A stretch of 64,000 bases of DNA from VRUE01 sp963728045 (GCA_963728045.1 CAVSIE010000002.1:1054001-1118000), one strand, 5' to 3'. Shown: positions 52,627 to 63,145, numbered from the stretch's first letter. A program made the numbers and translations. Notes: generated by a model not told the origin, from the sequence alone.

Positions 52627-54639
52627 TTACCAACGCGAACCTCCCAGCCCACTGATGTTGGACTGGATCACCTTCACCTCGTTCGAGGCCTCGGCGTCAC
52701 CGCCGTCGGCGTCGGTGTCTCCACCGTCGCCTCCGTAGGCATCGCCGCTGGTCGCCTCGGTGTCTCCACCCTCGGCGTCCGCGTCGTGGCTTCCGCTGTT
52801 GCCTTGGTCGCAACCGCAGGAGGGCTTGTGCTCGAGTGGCACTTTCTCCTCCTGGGGCTTTGACTCGGCCTTGGCGTTGCCGTTGTGCTCCTGCGTGTTG
52901 CCGGTATTGGCGTCGCCTCCCTTACCGCCCGTGGCGTTGGCGTCGCCGCCGGTCGCCGTGGGGTCACCCTGTGTGACGTCCGACTTGTTGCTCTGTGGCG
53001 AGCTCGAGCCGTCCTTCGAGTGACTCTCGCAGCCGCAATCCCCGTAATGGGAGCCGCGGGACTTCTTGCCTGACGACTCGTTGGTCTGCTTGACCGACGC
53101 GTCGTTCTCGGCCTCGGCGTCACCGCCGTCGGCATCGGCGTCTCCACCGTCGCCTCCGCGAGCGTCGCCGCTGCGGGCCTTGGTGTCTCCACCCTCGGCA
53201 TCGGCATCGTTGTGGCTTCCGCCCTTGCCGTCACGATCGCAGCCGCAGGACTTGGACTTGGTCTGTCCGTTGGGCTGCTGCTCGCTCGGCTCGGACTTGG
53301 CCTCGGCGTTGCCGTTGTGCTTCTGCGTGTTGCCGGTGTTGGCGTCGCCGCCGTCACCACCGGTGGCGTTGGCTTCGCCGCCGGTCGCTTCCGGACTGCC
53401 CTGGTGGACGCCCGACTCGTTGCTCTGGGACCCAGAGCTCGAGCCGTTCATCTCCCAGGGAGCTTTCTGGCACCCGCAATCCCCGTGAGAGGAGTTGCCA
53501 GAGCCATGGCCCGAGGACTCGTTGGTCTGCTTGACCACCGCGTCGTTCTCTGCCTCGGCCTCGCCACCATCGGCATCGGCGTCTCCACCGTCGCCTCCGG
53601 TCGCGTCGCCGCTGGTCGCCTCGGTGTCTCCACCCTTGGCGTCGGCGTCGCCGCCGACCGAGATGGCAACCGCGTTGCCGTTGCCTATCTGGGTGTTGCC
53701 GGTGTTGGCGTCGCCGCCCTTACCGCCCGTGGCGTTGGCGTCGCCGCCATACGCGCTCGGGTCGCCTTGCTCGATTTTCGAGCTGTTGCTCTGTGAGGAG
53801 CTCGAGCTGTCCGTCGAGTGGCTCTCGCAGCCGCACTTCTCGTACGAGGAGTGACCGCCGTCCGACTCGTTGGTCTGCTTGACCGACGCGTCGTTCTCGG
53901 CCTCGGCGTCGCCGCCGTCGGCATCGGCGTCACCGCCGTCACCGCCGCGTGCGTCGCCGCTTCTCGCCTCGGTGTCTCCACCCTTGGCGTCTGCGTCGTT
54001 GCTGTGGCTTCCGCCCTTGTGACCGCAGCCGCAGGAGTTGCTCTCCTTCTGCTCCTGGGGCTCGGACTTGGCGTAGGCATTGCCGTTGCCTATCTGCGTG
54101 TTGCCGGTGTTGGCGTTGCCGCCGTCACCGCCCGTGGCGTTGGCGTCGCCGCCAGTCGCTTCCGGGCTGCCCTGATGGACGCTCGACTCGTTGCTCTGCG
54201 AGCCGGAACCGCCCGTCGAGTGGTTCTCGCAGCAACCCTTGTGAGAGTCGCTGTCACTGCCCGACTCGTTGGTCTGCTTGACCGACGCGTCGTTCTCGGC
54301 CTCGGCGTCACCGCCGTCGGCCTCGGCGTCTCCACCGTCACCTCCGGTCGCGTCGCCGCTGGTCGCCTCGGTGTCTCCACCCTCGGCATCGGCGTCGCCG
54401 CCGACCGAGATGGCAACCGCATTGCCGTTGCCTATCTGGGTGTTGCCGGTGTTGGCGTCGCCGCCCTCACCTCCGGTGGCGTTGGCTTCGCCACCGGTCG
54501 CGCTCGGGTCGCCTTGGGTCACGCTGCTGCTGTTGCTCTGCCCGGAGACAGGCGCCGGCAGCGGCACGGTAGCGGCGGCGGGCGCCGCTCCGATCGCCAT
54601 GGCGACCACGACCGCAATCGCGATCGTGAAACTTCTCAT
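52627..54639 (-). CDS. Secreted five-repeat Gly/Asp/Ala/Asn-rich protein
   Basis: 670 residues with a signal peptide (cleavage near PAAA-TVP). The mature chain is five tandem copies of about 120-135 residues. Each copy runs QSNxSxVxQGxPxATGG, GGDANTGNTQIGNGNA, a GGDTEATSGDATGGDGGDA tract, AENDASVKQTNES, then a variable, often Cys-containing linker (CGCESH, CGCQK). The short GGDAxA steps suggest a stacked beta-solenoid; the SN-x-S-x-V-x-Q and N-x-A steps resemble curlin-type amyloid repeats, but I cannot show that. Strongly acidic. The gene follows the Ala/Pro-rich gene in the same orientation, 84 nt apart. Confidence 0.8.
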   Translation of the reverse strand: MRSFTIAIAVVVAMAIGAAPAAATVPLPAPVSGQSNSSSVTQGDPSATGGEANATGGEGGDANTGNTQIGNGNAVAISVGGDADAEGGDTEATSGDATGGDGGDAEADGGDAEAENDASVKQTNESGSDSDSHKGCCENHSTGGSGSQSNESSVHQGSPEATGGDANATGGDGGNANTGNTQIGNGNAYAKSEPQEQKESNSCGCGHKGGSHSNDADAKGGDTEARSGDARGGDGGDADADGGDAEAENDASVKQTNESDGGHSSYEKCGCESHSTDSSSSSQSNSSKIEQGDPSAYGGDANATGGKGGDANTGNTQIGNGNAVAISVGGDADAKGGDTEATSGDATGGDGGDADADGGEAEAENDAVVKQTNESSGHGSGNSSHGDCGCQKAPWEMNGSSSGSQSNESGVHQGSPEATGGEANATGGDGGDANTGNTQKHNGNAEAKSEPSEQQPNGQTKSKSCGCDRDGKGGSHNDADAEGGDTKARSGDARGGDGGDADADGGDAEAENDASVKQTNESSGKKSRGSHYGDCGCESHSKDGSSSPQSNKSDVTQGDPTATGGDANATGGKGGDANTGNTQEHNGNAKAESKPQEEKVPLEHKPSCGCDQGNSGSHDADAEGGDTEATSGDAYGGDGGDTDADGGDAEASNEVKVIQSNISGLGGSRW

Positions 54640-54723
54640 TGGTAATTCCCTTCTTGCTTGAGTTGCTTCGCCGGGGAGTGAGAGGGCTCCCGGCGCAGCC
54701 CTGGTTTTGGGGTCCGAGAGGAC

Positions 54724-55743
54724 CTAGCCAGGGCGCTCAAGCGCGCAGACGAAGGGAGTTGGCGCCGGGAAGTCCGGCAGCTCCCTGAGCCTGCGGGAAA
54801 TCGCCGGCGATGCCAGCGCGAGCAACGCGAGCAGCGCGGCGATGGGGACAAAGAACGTGGCTCCCGATCCCGGCGCGCCGACGCCGGTGGTCGATCCGGA
54901 CGGGATGCCGGGGCCAGCGGGCGACGCCGGGCCGTGGAAACGCTGGACACCGCCCATGAGGGCGTCCATGGCCGTATACGGCGACGCGACCTCGAGGTCG
55001 CTGAGACCACCCGGCGCGGCGGAGCGCAGAAGGTCGGTGGCAGCGGTGCCCGCCGTGTAGTTGGCGGGCAGGCCGCCTGGGCTGTCGGCGAGATGTCCCA
55101 GCCAGGCGCCGGTCAGCATGCCTTTGCCGACCGGCGCCTGGTGGAGTGGGAGAGAGCGATCCAGTGGCGCCGCCGCGGGACCCGCGGGGGCATCGCCTGG
55201 GAGTGCGGGAAGTACGGCCGGGAGCGCAGGAAGTACAGCTTTCTCCGCCGCGGCGATGAGCTCGATGGCGCGCGCCTGGGTCTCGTCGGTCAACTCCGCT
55301 ACTCGTTTGGTGACCTGTGCGGCGGGCTCGGGAAGCTTCTCGGCTACCTGTGCTTGCGCCGTGGCATCGGAGGTGTGCTCGACGGCCTTGGCGACCAGGC
55401 CTGAGACCGGCCTGTCGGCCTCAGGAGGGGTTGGGGTCGCAGCCGATGCGACGTCGGAGGTGACGTCCGAGACGGCCTCGGCGGGATTGGTTGGAGCAGA
55501 GGTGGGCGCGGGCGGGGGAGCGACCGCCGCCGCCGCTTCCTCGGCCACGGCCGCGACGTCGGGTGCTTCCGCCGGGGGGACTTCGGGGGCGGCCTCAGCT
55601 GTTGGGGCTGCAGGTGGCGGGATGGCAGCCGTCTGACTCCCCTGGCCACTTGCCGGCGCCGCCACTGCGAGGAGCGCCACGATCGCCACCGCGCCGATCC
55701 AGAGGAAGAGCCAACCGGGTGCTTGTCCATCGATGGACGTCAA
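54724..55743 (-). CDS. Ala/Pro-rich membrane-anchored protein
   Basis: 339 residues from a TTG start. N-terminal TM/signal segment (GWLFLWIGAVAIVALLAVAA), a long Ala/Pro/Glu-rich extended region (about 35-230), a Gly/Ser-rich linker, and a C-terminal TM helix (FFVPIAALLALLALA) with a basic RRLRELPDF tail. It lies directly upstream of the five-repeat gene and is probably co-transcribed; it could anchor or help export that protein. Confidence 0.65.
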   Translation of the reverse strand: MTSIDGQAPGWLFLWIGAVAIVALLAVAAPASGQGSQTAAIPPPAAPTAEAAPEVPPAEAPDVAAVAEEAAAAVAPPPAPTSAPTNPAEAVSDVTSDVASAATPTPPEADRPVSGLVAKAVEHTSDATAQAQVAEKLPEPAAQVTKRVAELTDETQARAIELIAAAEKAVLPALPAVLPALPGDAPAGPAAAPLDRSLPLHQAPVGKGMLTGAWLGHLADSPGGLPANYTAGTAATDLLRSAAPGGLSDLEVASPYTAMDALMGGVQRFHGPASPAGPGIPSGSTTGVGAPGSGATFFVPIAALLALLALASPAISRRLRELPDFPAPTPFVCALERPG

Positions 55744-55962
55744 GACGAGCCAGAATACCCACTATTCGTCCAAATTCACACTTATTTTTAAAGTTAGGAC
55801 GAGGCTCGATTTGTGGTCGAGACTCAGGCTCAGAGCCAAAATCCCTGCACGTGAACGTGACTTTGATCCGCTCGCGGCGGGCTCCCGGCAAATGTTAAGA
55901 AGATCGCCGCGCGCCTACACCAAAAAGCGCGCGTGGCAAAGTGGGGCTCCCCTTTGGCCGGG
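55744..55962 (-). promoter_or_regulatory. Upstream region of the Ala/Pro-rich gene
   Basis: AT-rich in its left half. GTCCATCGATGGAC (55725-55738) is a perfect 14-bp palindrome just inside the start of the coding region. A T-tract near 55790 (CTTATTTTTAAAGTTAGG) may include the promoter. No gene is recognised in the 219 bp. Confidence 0.4.
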
Positions 55963-56274
55963 TCAGTAGCGCGGAGGCTCGCGAACTTCGCGGCGTTCTT
56001 CGGCGACGCGCTCGTCGGGGAGTGCAGCGGCGCGGCGGGCGCGGTTCGCCACCATGGTCTCGTAGAGGAAGGTGAGAACGAGGCCAGCGGCGCCCGCGAT
56101 CATCAGGATCAGGCCGACGGTGTCGATGCTGACGCCCTCGACGTGGAGGTTCGTCGCGTAGCGCAGGATTGCGCCTACGGCGATCAGGAATATCGCTCCT
56201 GCGATGGACACGGAAGCCTGTCTACCCAGCGGCCCCAACGCCGAAACTGACGCCCGGCTAGGGCCATCGATCAT
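55963..56274 (-). CDS. DUF6458-like two-TM protein
   Basis: 103 residues. Two TM helices (IAGAIFLIAVGAILRYA and VGLILMIAGAAGLVLTFLYE) joined by NLHVEGVSIDT, which is the DUF6458 pattern. C-terminal cytosolic tail is charged (RRAAALPDERVAEERREV). Function unknown. Confidence 0.75.
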   Translation of the reverse strand: MIDGPSRASVSALGPLGRQASVSIAGAIFLIAVGAILRYATNLHVEGVSIDTVGLILMIAGAAGLVLTFLYETMVANRARRAAALPDERVAEERREVREPPRY

Positions 56275-56284
56275 CCGTCTCCGG

Positions 56285-56530
56285 TCAGCCGCGGATTGCC
56301 TTGCCGGCGATGTTCTTCAGCCGGGTCCTGTCGCGTTGTGGAAGGGCGCTGGGGCGCCCCTTCGACTTCTTGACCAGGCGCAGCAGTTCCTGCTGTTCCT
56401 TCTTGGTCAGGTTGTCTTTGACTCGCTCTCGCCCCTTCTCGACGAGCCAGACCGCGACGACCCAAACCAACTTCCACGGAACTCGTCGCCAAACGGCGGG
56501 TACGGCGCGTTGAGCGATCCACAGGGGCAT
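56285..56530 (-). CDS. Small basic membrane-associated protein
   Basis: 81 residues: one hydrophobic helix (WKLVWVVAVWLVEKG) followed by a basic soluble part (LTKKEQQELLRLVKKSKGRP). Lies 10 nt upstream of the DUF6458 gene on the same strand. Unrecognised family. Confidence 0.6.
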   Translation of the reverse strand: MPLWIAQRAVPAVWRRVPWKLVWVVAVWLVEKGRERVKDNLTKKEQQELLRLVKKSKGRPSALPQRDRTRLKNIAGKAIRG

Positions 56531-56570
56531 TGCCGTGATCTACCCCGCAGAGTGAGATGCCAACCGGGTG

Positions 56571-57338
56571 TCAGTCGGGAGCCGGCTGACACCTTCGGCA
56601 CCAGTAGGTGGTGCGGTTGGCGTCGCCCTGGCCGCGAGAGGCGATCGGGGTCCCGCAGACGTTGCAGGGCTGGTCGGTGCGGCGGTAGACGGCTCGCGGC
56701 TGACGCCCTCGCTCGACCGCCTCCCGCATCAGGTCGTGGGCTGCTTGGAGCACGCGCTGCAACTGCTCCGCGGAGAGCTCACCGATCGGCTGCCAGGGAT
56801 CTACTCGGGCGGCGAAGCAAGCCTCGCTCTTGAAGATGTTGCCGACCCCGGCGACCAGGGTCTGGTCGAGCAGGGCGTCGCCGAGGGCGCGATCCGGAAC
56901 AGCGCCGAGGGAGCGGGCTACGGCCTCGGCATCGAAATCCTCCTCGAGGATGTCCGGTCCGAGTCGGGCGAGGACGGGATCTCGGCGTAGCGCCTCAGCT
57001 CCGATGACCCGCAGTTTTGGACCGCCGAACTGCGCCGCTTCCGCTTCGGCTCCCCTCAGCGCGACCCAAGCGGCCCCTGCCGGCTTGCGCCAGCGCTCTC
57101 CCCGCCGGTAGACGTGCCAGGAGCCGCTCATCCCCATGTGGCTGTGGAGGACGCGGTCGCCGAAGTGGAGCAGCAGGTGCTTGCCGTGCGCAGCGGCTCG
57201 CTCCAGCGTCGCTCCGTCCAGCCGCTCGACCCCGGTGGCTCTCCCGCGCGGGTTAGGGGCGCTGACTTGGACCTGCTCGCCACCGAGCGCCGCCTCGATC
57301 CGCCGCGCCGCCCGCAAGATCGTGTCGCCCTCGGCCAC
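56571..57338 (-). CDS. Endonuclease VIII-type (Nei2/Fpg) DNA glycosylase
   Basis: 255 residues. The N-terminal MAEGDTI start (after Met removal Ala/Glu at the catalytic end, AEGD type) marks actinobacterial Nei2-like enzymes, distinct from Fpg's PELPE. HSHMGMSGSWHVYRRG and the H2TH region LGDALLDQTLVAGVGNIFKS follow. The C-terminal zinc finger has CNVCGT and WCRRCQ. It excises oxidised pyrimidines. Confidence 0.9.
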   Translation of the reverse strand: MAEGDTILRAARRIEAALGGEQVQVSAPNPRGRATGVERLDGATLERAAAHGKHLLLHFGDRVLHSHMGMSGSWHVYRRGERWRKPAGAAWVALRGAEAEAAQFGGPKLRVIGAEALRRDPVLARLGPDILEEDFDAEAVARSLGAVPDRALGDALLDQTLVAGVGNIFKSEACFAARVDPWQPIGELSAEQLQRVLQAAHDLMREAVERGRQPRAVYRRTDQPCNVCGTPIASRGQGDANRTTYWCRRCQPAPD

Positions 57339-57341
57339 GAG

Positions 57342-58304
57342 TCAGGCCAGGGCGGTCCAGAGGCGCTCCTCCGCCTCGGCGACGTGGCCGGCGGCTGCGT
57401 CGACTTCGCGCCAGAGGCCAGGCTCGGGCTCGTCGCGCTCGCTGGCAGCGTGGAAGGCGGTCGCCAGCTCGGTCCAGCGGGTGGCGGCCTCGGCGGCCAG
57501 TGGGCCTCGGGGCGGCCGGCCTCCTCGAGGAAGCGCGAGTACATGAGGCGGAAGGCGCCGCCGCCGGTGCCGCGGCGCTCGATCACCTGGTAGCCGAAGC
57601 GGGCGCACCACTGCCAGTCCTCGGCGACCTCGGGCCAGGAGCCTGCCTCCTCGGCCAGCCGACGCACCGCGTCGAGGCCGGAGAAGTTGCGGAACTCGGG
57701 CTCGACCATCGCTTTGGCGGCACGCTCGATCGCGGCTGGGATCGCGCCGCGCAACTGCTCCTGCGAGACGGCGCCCGAGGCGGTGAACATGTGGCCGGAG
57801 AGGGGGTAGGCAGGATGGCCGCTGTGGCGCGCCTTGTCGAGGTTCTCCAGGCGGGTCGTCTGCAGCTCCTCGAAGCCGGTGTCGGAGAGGTGGGCGACCT
57901 CATCGTCGTAGCCGGCCAGGACTACCGCGTGGCCCGGGAAGTGGGCCGAGTTGCCGTAGTGGTCCAGGTAGTAGAGGTCGGTGAGGAGGAGCACCGGGTT
58001 GCCGGCGTCGACCTCGGCGCGTGCCGCCTCCCAGGCGTCGCCGTCGCCCTCCTCGAAGGTGCGCATCTGCAGCGCTGCCCCGGTCAGCTCGTCGAAGCTC
58101 TCCTCGAGGCGGGCGGTGCGGCCGTTGAACCAGCGGCTGGGGGAGGCGTCCTCCAGGGTGACGTAGTAGAAGCAGGCGCCGGCGCCGAGGCCGAACGCCA
58201 TCTCCTCGCTGATCTCGGCCCCATGGAAGCCGAGCAGGTTGCGCAGCGCGGTCGAGCCGCAGTGATGGCCGGGCGTGTGGGTGTAGCCGGGGACGGAAGT
58301 GCAT
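57342..58304 (-). CDS. BtrH-N / DUF4872 protein (frameshifted)
   Basis: Joining frames gives GYTHTPGHHCGSTALRNLLG near the N terminus with the Cys of the papain-like fold, VLLLTDLYYLDHYGNSAHFP, and GHAVVLAGYDDEVAHLSD with the His. This is the butirosin-biosynthesis-H N-terminal family, thought to be acyl-transferase or peptidase-like. A shift in a CCCC run near 58290 separates the ATG (58304) from the core; another near 57500 separates the C-terminal DUF4872-like part (TELATAFHAASERDEPEPGL). Otherwise intact. Confidence 0.7.
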
Positions 58305-58332
58305 CCGAGAGCGGATTATCCTGCTGCCGCCG

Positions 58333-58831
58333 ATGGCTGGGCGCCGACCTGAGACTGCTGCACGCGATGCGGACACGCGGGCACACCCCTGCGCTGGAGA
58401 CGGCTGGCGAGGGCGCTCGGCAAGGCCGGGAACAACGGCGCGGTCTGGCTCGACGCTCGGTGTGATCCTGGCGATCGTCGACTCCTCCAACCGCGAGGCC
58501 TGGTTGATCTGCGCGGTGCTGGGACCGGTCGCGATCGGCCTCAACTACGCGGTGAAGCTCGCTCGTGCGGCGCCCGCGGCCGGTGCTGGAGGGACTGCCG
58601 CCGCTCGGCGGGGCGCCGAGCTCGCTCAGCTTCCCCTCCGCCCACGCGACCTCGTCCTTCGCCGTCGCCACGGCGATGGCCCGGGTCGAGCCGCTCGGCG
58701 CCCTCGCCTTCGTCCTGGCGATCGCCCTCGCCCTCGGCCGTCCCTACCTGGGGATGCACTACCCATCCGACGTCCTCGCCGGCGCGATCCTCGGGATCGC
58801 CCTCGGCCTGATCGTGCCGCTGTCCATATGA
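58333..58831 (+). CDS. PAP2-family phosphatase (frameshifted)
   Basis: Family motifs are split over frames: GKAGNNGAVWL, then GVILAIVDSS, then the catalytic RRPRPVLEGLPPLG, SFPSAHATSSFAVATAMARV and YLGMHYPSDVLAGA. The second motif is PSAH rather than PSGH, which is common in actinobacteria. It dephosphorylates lipid phosphates at the membrane. At least three single-base shifts (near 58420, 58452 and 58565); the start is uncertain. Confidence 0.7.
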
Positions 58832-58850
58832 GCAAGGGAGGCGGTCCCGT

Positions 58851-59929
58851 ATGAAGGTCGGGATCGTCGGCCTGCCCAACGCCGGCAAGTCGACCCTCTT
58901 CAACGCGCTGACCGAGGGCGGGGCGCAGACCGGCGACTACCCGTTCACGACGATCGAGCCCAACGTGGCGATCGCGCGAGGTGCCCGACGAGCGGCTGGA
59001 GCAGGTCGCCGCGACGGTCGGCAGCTCGAAGCTGGAACCGGCGACGATCGCCTTCCACGACATCGCCGGCCTGGTCAAGGGCGCCTCGGAGGGGGAGGGG
59101 CTCGGCAACCAGTTCCTCGCCTCGATCCGCGAGACCGACGCGATCTGCCACGTCGTCCGCTGCCACACCGACGTCCGACGTCCCGCACCCCGACGGCCGC
59201 GTCGACCCGCTCGCCGACATCGAGACGATCGAGACCGAGCTGGTGCTCTCCGACTACGAGCAGGTCGAGCGACGCCTGGACCGGGTGCGCAAGGGGGCGA
59301 AGTCGGGCGACACCGAGGCGATCGCCGAGCGGGACTGGCTGGAGCAGGTGCTGCGAGGCGCTCGGCGAAGGCAAGCCGGCCCGCTCGGTCCCCGTCCCCG
59401 ACGCCGCCGCCGACGCGCCGCGCAACCTCCAGGCGCTGACCTCGAAGCCGATCCTCTACGTCGCCAACGTCGACGAGGGCGACGCCGAGGTGCCCGAGGC
59501 GGTCGCCGCCCACGCCGCCGCGGTCGGCGCCGGCGCGGTCGCGGTCAGCGCCCGGATCGAGGGCGAGCTGGCCGAGCTCGACCCGGCCGAAGCCGAGGAG
59601 ATGCGCGAGTCCTACGGGGTCGAGGGCTCCGGCCTGGCGCGGCTGGTCCGCGCCGCCTACGAGCTGCTCGAGCTGATCACCTTCTTCACCGCCGGCGAGG
59701 GCAAGGAGGCCGTCGCGCGCCCGCTCGCACCGCGGCTCGACCGCCTGGGAGGCGGCGGGGACGATCCACACCGAGATCCAGGACGCCTTCGTCAAGGCCG
59801 AGGCGATCGGCTGGCAGGAGCTGGTCGAGTGCGGCGGCTACGCGCCGGCCCGCGACAAGGGGCCTGCTGCGGATCGAGGGCCGCGACTACGTCGTCGCGG
59901 ACGGCGACGTGATCACGATCAAGGTCTAG
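58851..59929 (+). CDS. ychF: Redox-regulated ATPase YchF (multiply frameshifted)
   Basis: MKVGIVGLPNAGKSTLFNAL with the G1 loop, DYPFTTIEPNVAIA, FHDIAGLVKGASEGEGLGNQ (G3), ETDAICHVVRCH, then ILYVANVDEGDAEVP and the TGS-domain end LLRIEGRDYVVADGDVITIK. At least five one-base shifts (near 58980, 59172, 59358, 59750 and 59865) break it. ychF is near-universal and single-copy, so real loss is unlikely and sequencing error is the better reading. Confidence 0.85.
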
Positions 59930-59951
59930 CGGCCCGTTAGCGTCAGCGCCG

Positions 59952-60946
59952 ATGGACGAGGGCGCGCGGTTCCCGAAGGTCGCCGCGAAGGCCGGCCACT
60001 ACGAGAGCTTCTACATCAAGGCCTGCCAGCCCGGCGGCGGGCGGGGGATCTGGATCCGCCACACGGTCCACAAGCGGCCCGGCGGCGAAGCCGAACGGCT
60101 CGATCTGGTTCACGCTCTTCGACCGCGACGCGGACGGGCCGCGGGCGACCAAGCTGACCGTGCCCGGCGGCGCAGCTCTCGGCCCCGGCCGGCTCCTGGA
60201 TCCGGGTCGCCGAGGCCGAGATCGGCCCCGGCCGCGCACAGGGCTCGATCGAGACCGACGCGCTCCAGGCCTCCTGGGACTTCAGCTTCTCCGGCGACGC
60301 CGAGCCCTGCAAGTACCTGCCGGCCGACTGGCTCTACGAGGCGCCGGTGCCGCGCACCAAGTTCGTCGCCCCCTACCCGGACGCCCGCTTCGACGGCAGG
60401 CTCGAGATCGACGGCGAGACGATCGAGCTCTCCGGCTGGCCGGGGATGATCGGCCACAACTGGGGCAGCGAGCACGCCGAGCGCTGGGTCTGGCTCGAGG
60501 GGACGGGCTTCGAGGGCGCGGACGGCACCTACTTCGACGCCGGCGCGGCGCGGATCAAGCTCGGCTCCTGGACGACTCCCTGGATCCCCTCGGGGATGCT
60601 GATGCTCGACGGCGAGGCGCACCGCCTCGGCGGCTTCGGCAAGATCCGCGCCGCGTCGATCGAGGAGTCGCCGACCGCCTGCGAGTTCGTCCTGCCCGGC
60701 AAGGACGTCGTCGTGCGCGGCCGCGTCTCCGGCCCCGCAGAAGGACTTCGTCGGCTGGGTCTACGCCGACCCGAAGGGGCCCGAGCACAACACGGTCAAC
60801 TGCTCGGTCGCCGACCTCGAGCTGACGGTCGAACGCCCGGCCCGCCCGGCCGCGCCAGCTCGAGCCTCGCGGCCGGCGCCGCCTACGAGTTCGGGATGCG
60901 CGAGACCGACCACGGCATCCCGATCCAGCCCTATCCCGGACGGCTG
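59952..60946 (+). CDS. Lipocalin-like (AttH/CrtC-type) protein (frameshifted)
   Basis: Starts with MDEGARFPKVAAKAGHYESF, then GIWIRHTVHKRPG, GMIGHNWGSEHAERWVWLEG, and SWTTPWIPSGMLMLDGEAHR, ending near YEFGMRETDHGIPIQPYP. The GHNWGxEHAxRWxW motif belongs to lipocalin-like AttH/hydroxyneurosporene-hydratase-type proteins; substrate unknown. Breaks near 60090, 60170, 60740 and 60850. Confidence 0.6.
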
Positions 60947-60951
60947 AGCGC

Positions 60952-61923
60952 TTGGACCGCCTCGGCGCGCGCCGCTACTGGCTGGATCTGGGCGGCTGTG
61001 GTCCCGATCGCTTTCTGGGCGCTGATGCGCACCTTCGGCCTGGACGAGCGGGCTCCCTGTCGAGCCCGGCGATGGTCTTCACGCCCTACGTCGCGATCGC
61101 GGCGTTGCTGGTCTCCGGCGTGGCAATGGCGTTGCGAAACTGGGCGGCGGCTGCGGTGGTCGGCACTGCGACCGCCTGTCTGGCGGTTGCCGTCCTGCCG
61201 CGGGCGATCGGCGGCGAGACCACGCAAGCAGCCGGCGCGCCGCGACGCTCGTCCGTGGTCTCGGCCAACGTCTACCTCGGCGAGCGCCGACCCGACCGAC
61301 CTGCTCGCCCTGGTCGACCGCGGTCGACGCCGACCTGCTCAGCGTCCAGGAGCTGACCCCGTCGTTCGCCGGCAAGCTGCGGCCGGCTCGGCATCGAGCG
61401 GCGGTTGCCGTACTCGGTGCTGATCGCCGCGAGCCGAGGGGCCGCGGCGGCGGCCTCTACGCCGCGCTTCCCGCTGACGCCTGCTCCCGCAGCCGGCCGG
61501 GCTCCCCTTCCACATGCCGCGGGCGGCGATGACGCTTGCCGGGCGACGGACGGCTGCAGCGTCGTCGACGTCCATCCACTACGCCGCCCGACCATGAGCA
61601 TCGACAACTGGCAGGCAGGGCTGGAGAGCCTGCCGGCGACCGGCGCCGGCGCTGCCCTGGGTCCTGGCGGGCGACTTCAACGCGACCCTGGACGAGGCCG
61701 AGCTGCGCGACGTCGTCGACGGCGGCTACCGCGACGCCGGCGATGAGACCGGAAGAGGGCCTCGAGCCGACCTGGCCGCAACGACCGAGACCCTCCCGCC
61801 GCTGGTCACGATCGACCACGTCCTCGCCGACGAACGCCTCGGCGATCGTCGACTACGCGGTCGAGGACCTGCCCGGGACGCGACCATCGCGCCGTCTTCG
61901 CCCGCCTGGCGTTCCTGCGCCTA
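60952..61923 (+). CDS. Endonuclease/exonuclease/phosphatase (EEP) family membrane protein (frameshifted)
   Basis: N-terminal TM segments (WIWAAVVPIAFWALMRTFGL, VFTPYVAIAALLVSGVAMAL) then SSVVSANVYLGE, a VLAGDFNATLDEAELRDVVD segment with the catalytic Asp-x-Asn, and VDYAVEDLPG before the end. This is the layout of membrane-tethered EEP proteins. Breaks occur roughly every 100-200 bp. Its probable stop shares a CTAG with the convergent spoIID stop. Confidence 0.65.
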
Positions 61924-63053
61924 GCCGGCGACCTTGCGGAAGGTCATCCAGCGGTCGTAGCCGCCGAGCGCCGACGGCGAGCTGGTCGCCGCGGATCTTG
62001 GTCACGCCGCCGCTGCCGTAGAGGCTGCGCCCAGACGATCCGCGGCGAGACGCCGCGCTTGGTGATCGACGACTCGCTGCAGGCTGCCCGTCGAGGTAGG
62101 CGCCGAGCTCGGCGCTGATCTCCGGCCCGCTGAAGCGCAGGGTCCAGGTGTGCAGCGGGCAGTAGTGGTCGTAGGGGTCGGGGACGCCGACCAGGTAGGG
62201 GACTGGCGGGCCGAAGAAGACGTTCTCGACGCTCTCGGTGTGGCCGCCGGAGCAGGCGGAGAAGAAGGTCTGCGGCGATCTCGCCGCCGTAGAGGACGAC
62301 CTCGCCCCGGGTCGCGGTCGGCGGCGCGGTTGGTCGCGCGCGGTCTCGCTCGCGATCCCCTCGTAGACCTGGCTGCGGGTGTCGTCGTAGAGGTCGAAGC
62401 CGTTGCCGCCGACCTGGCGCGTGAGCGCGAAGGAGCGCGCCGCCACCGCCTGGGCGCGCAGCGCCGCCATCGGCCAGGAGGAGGGCGACTCGTTGGGGAT
62501 CACGCCCTTCACGTACTGGTCGATCGGCAGCGCGTTGATCGCGTTGAGCGAGCCGGCGTCGCTGCGCGGTCGGGACCACCTCGAGCGCGCCGCGGTAGGC
62601 GCCGACGCCGGCGATCTCGATCCGCCCGCTCGCCGGCCGCGCGCAGCTTGCGCGCCGCAGCTGGCGAGCGGCCTGCCGCGCGGAGCTGCGCAGCCGCACG
62701 CTGCGCGCCGCTGCGGTGCGCCTCGTAGCTGCGGCCGGGTCGAGGCGCCGCGCCGCAGGCGCTGGTCGCGCCGCTGAAGCCGACGTCGCCGGGGGCGATC
62801 GTCGAGCAGGACCCGGACGACCCGCGGTGCCGGTCAGCTTGCCGATGCGTCGTGCCCCGGTAGTAGTGGCCGAGGATGAAGCGGTAGCCCTTGCCGTGCT
62901 TGGCGTAGCCGTAGGCGCCGTACTGGCTCATCCCGACCCCGTGGCCGAAGCCGCGGCCCTTGACGACCCAGGTGACGCCCGCCCGGGCGGCGGGCGCCAG
63001 CGCAGCAGGGCCAGCGCAGCGGCGAGCGAGGCGCCGACGGCTGTGTGGCGCAT
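61921..63053 (-). CDS. SpoIID/LytB domain protein (frameshifted)
   Basis: ATG 63053 and a signal peptide (MRHTAVGASLAAALALL). Then VTWVVKGRGFGHGVGMSQYG, AYGYAKHGKGYRFILGHYYR, the SpoIID core, then NESPSSWPMAALRAQAVAAR with the catalytic Glu, SFALTRQVGGNGFDLYDD, FSACSGGHTESVENVF, and YDRWMTFRKVAG at the end. SpoIID is a peptidoglycan lytic transglycosylase; in non-sporulating actinobacteria it is a wall-remodelling enzyme. At least five shifts. Confidence 0.75.
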
Positions 63054-63145
63054 CGGCGAGCATCTCTCGGCTCAACAGCTTCGCCGCTGGAGCGAGTCGC
63101 GGCCTGCCTCTAGTCTGGGACAGAGCGACCGAGAGGAGATGCAGC

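Noticed and set aside
52627..54639. CRISPR array in the repetitive region
   Set aside because: The repeats are long (about 390 nt), coding and in frame, with no short direct repeats separated by unique spacers.
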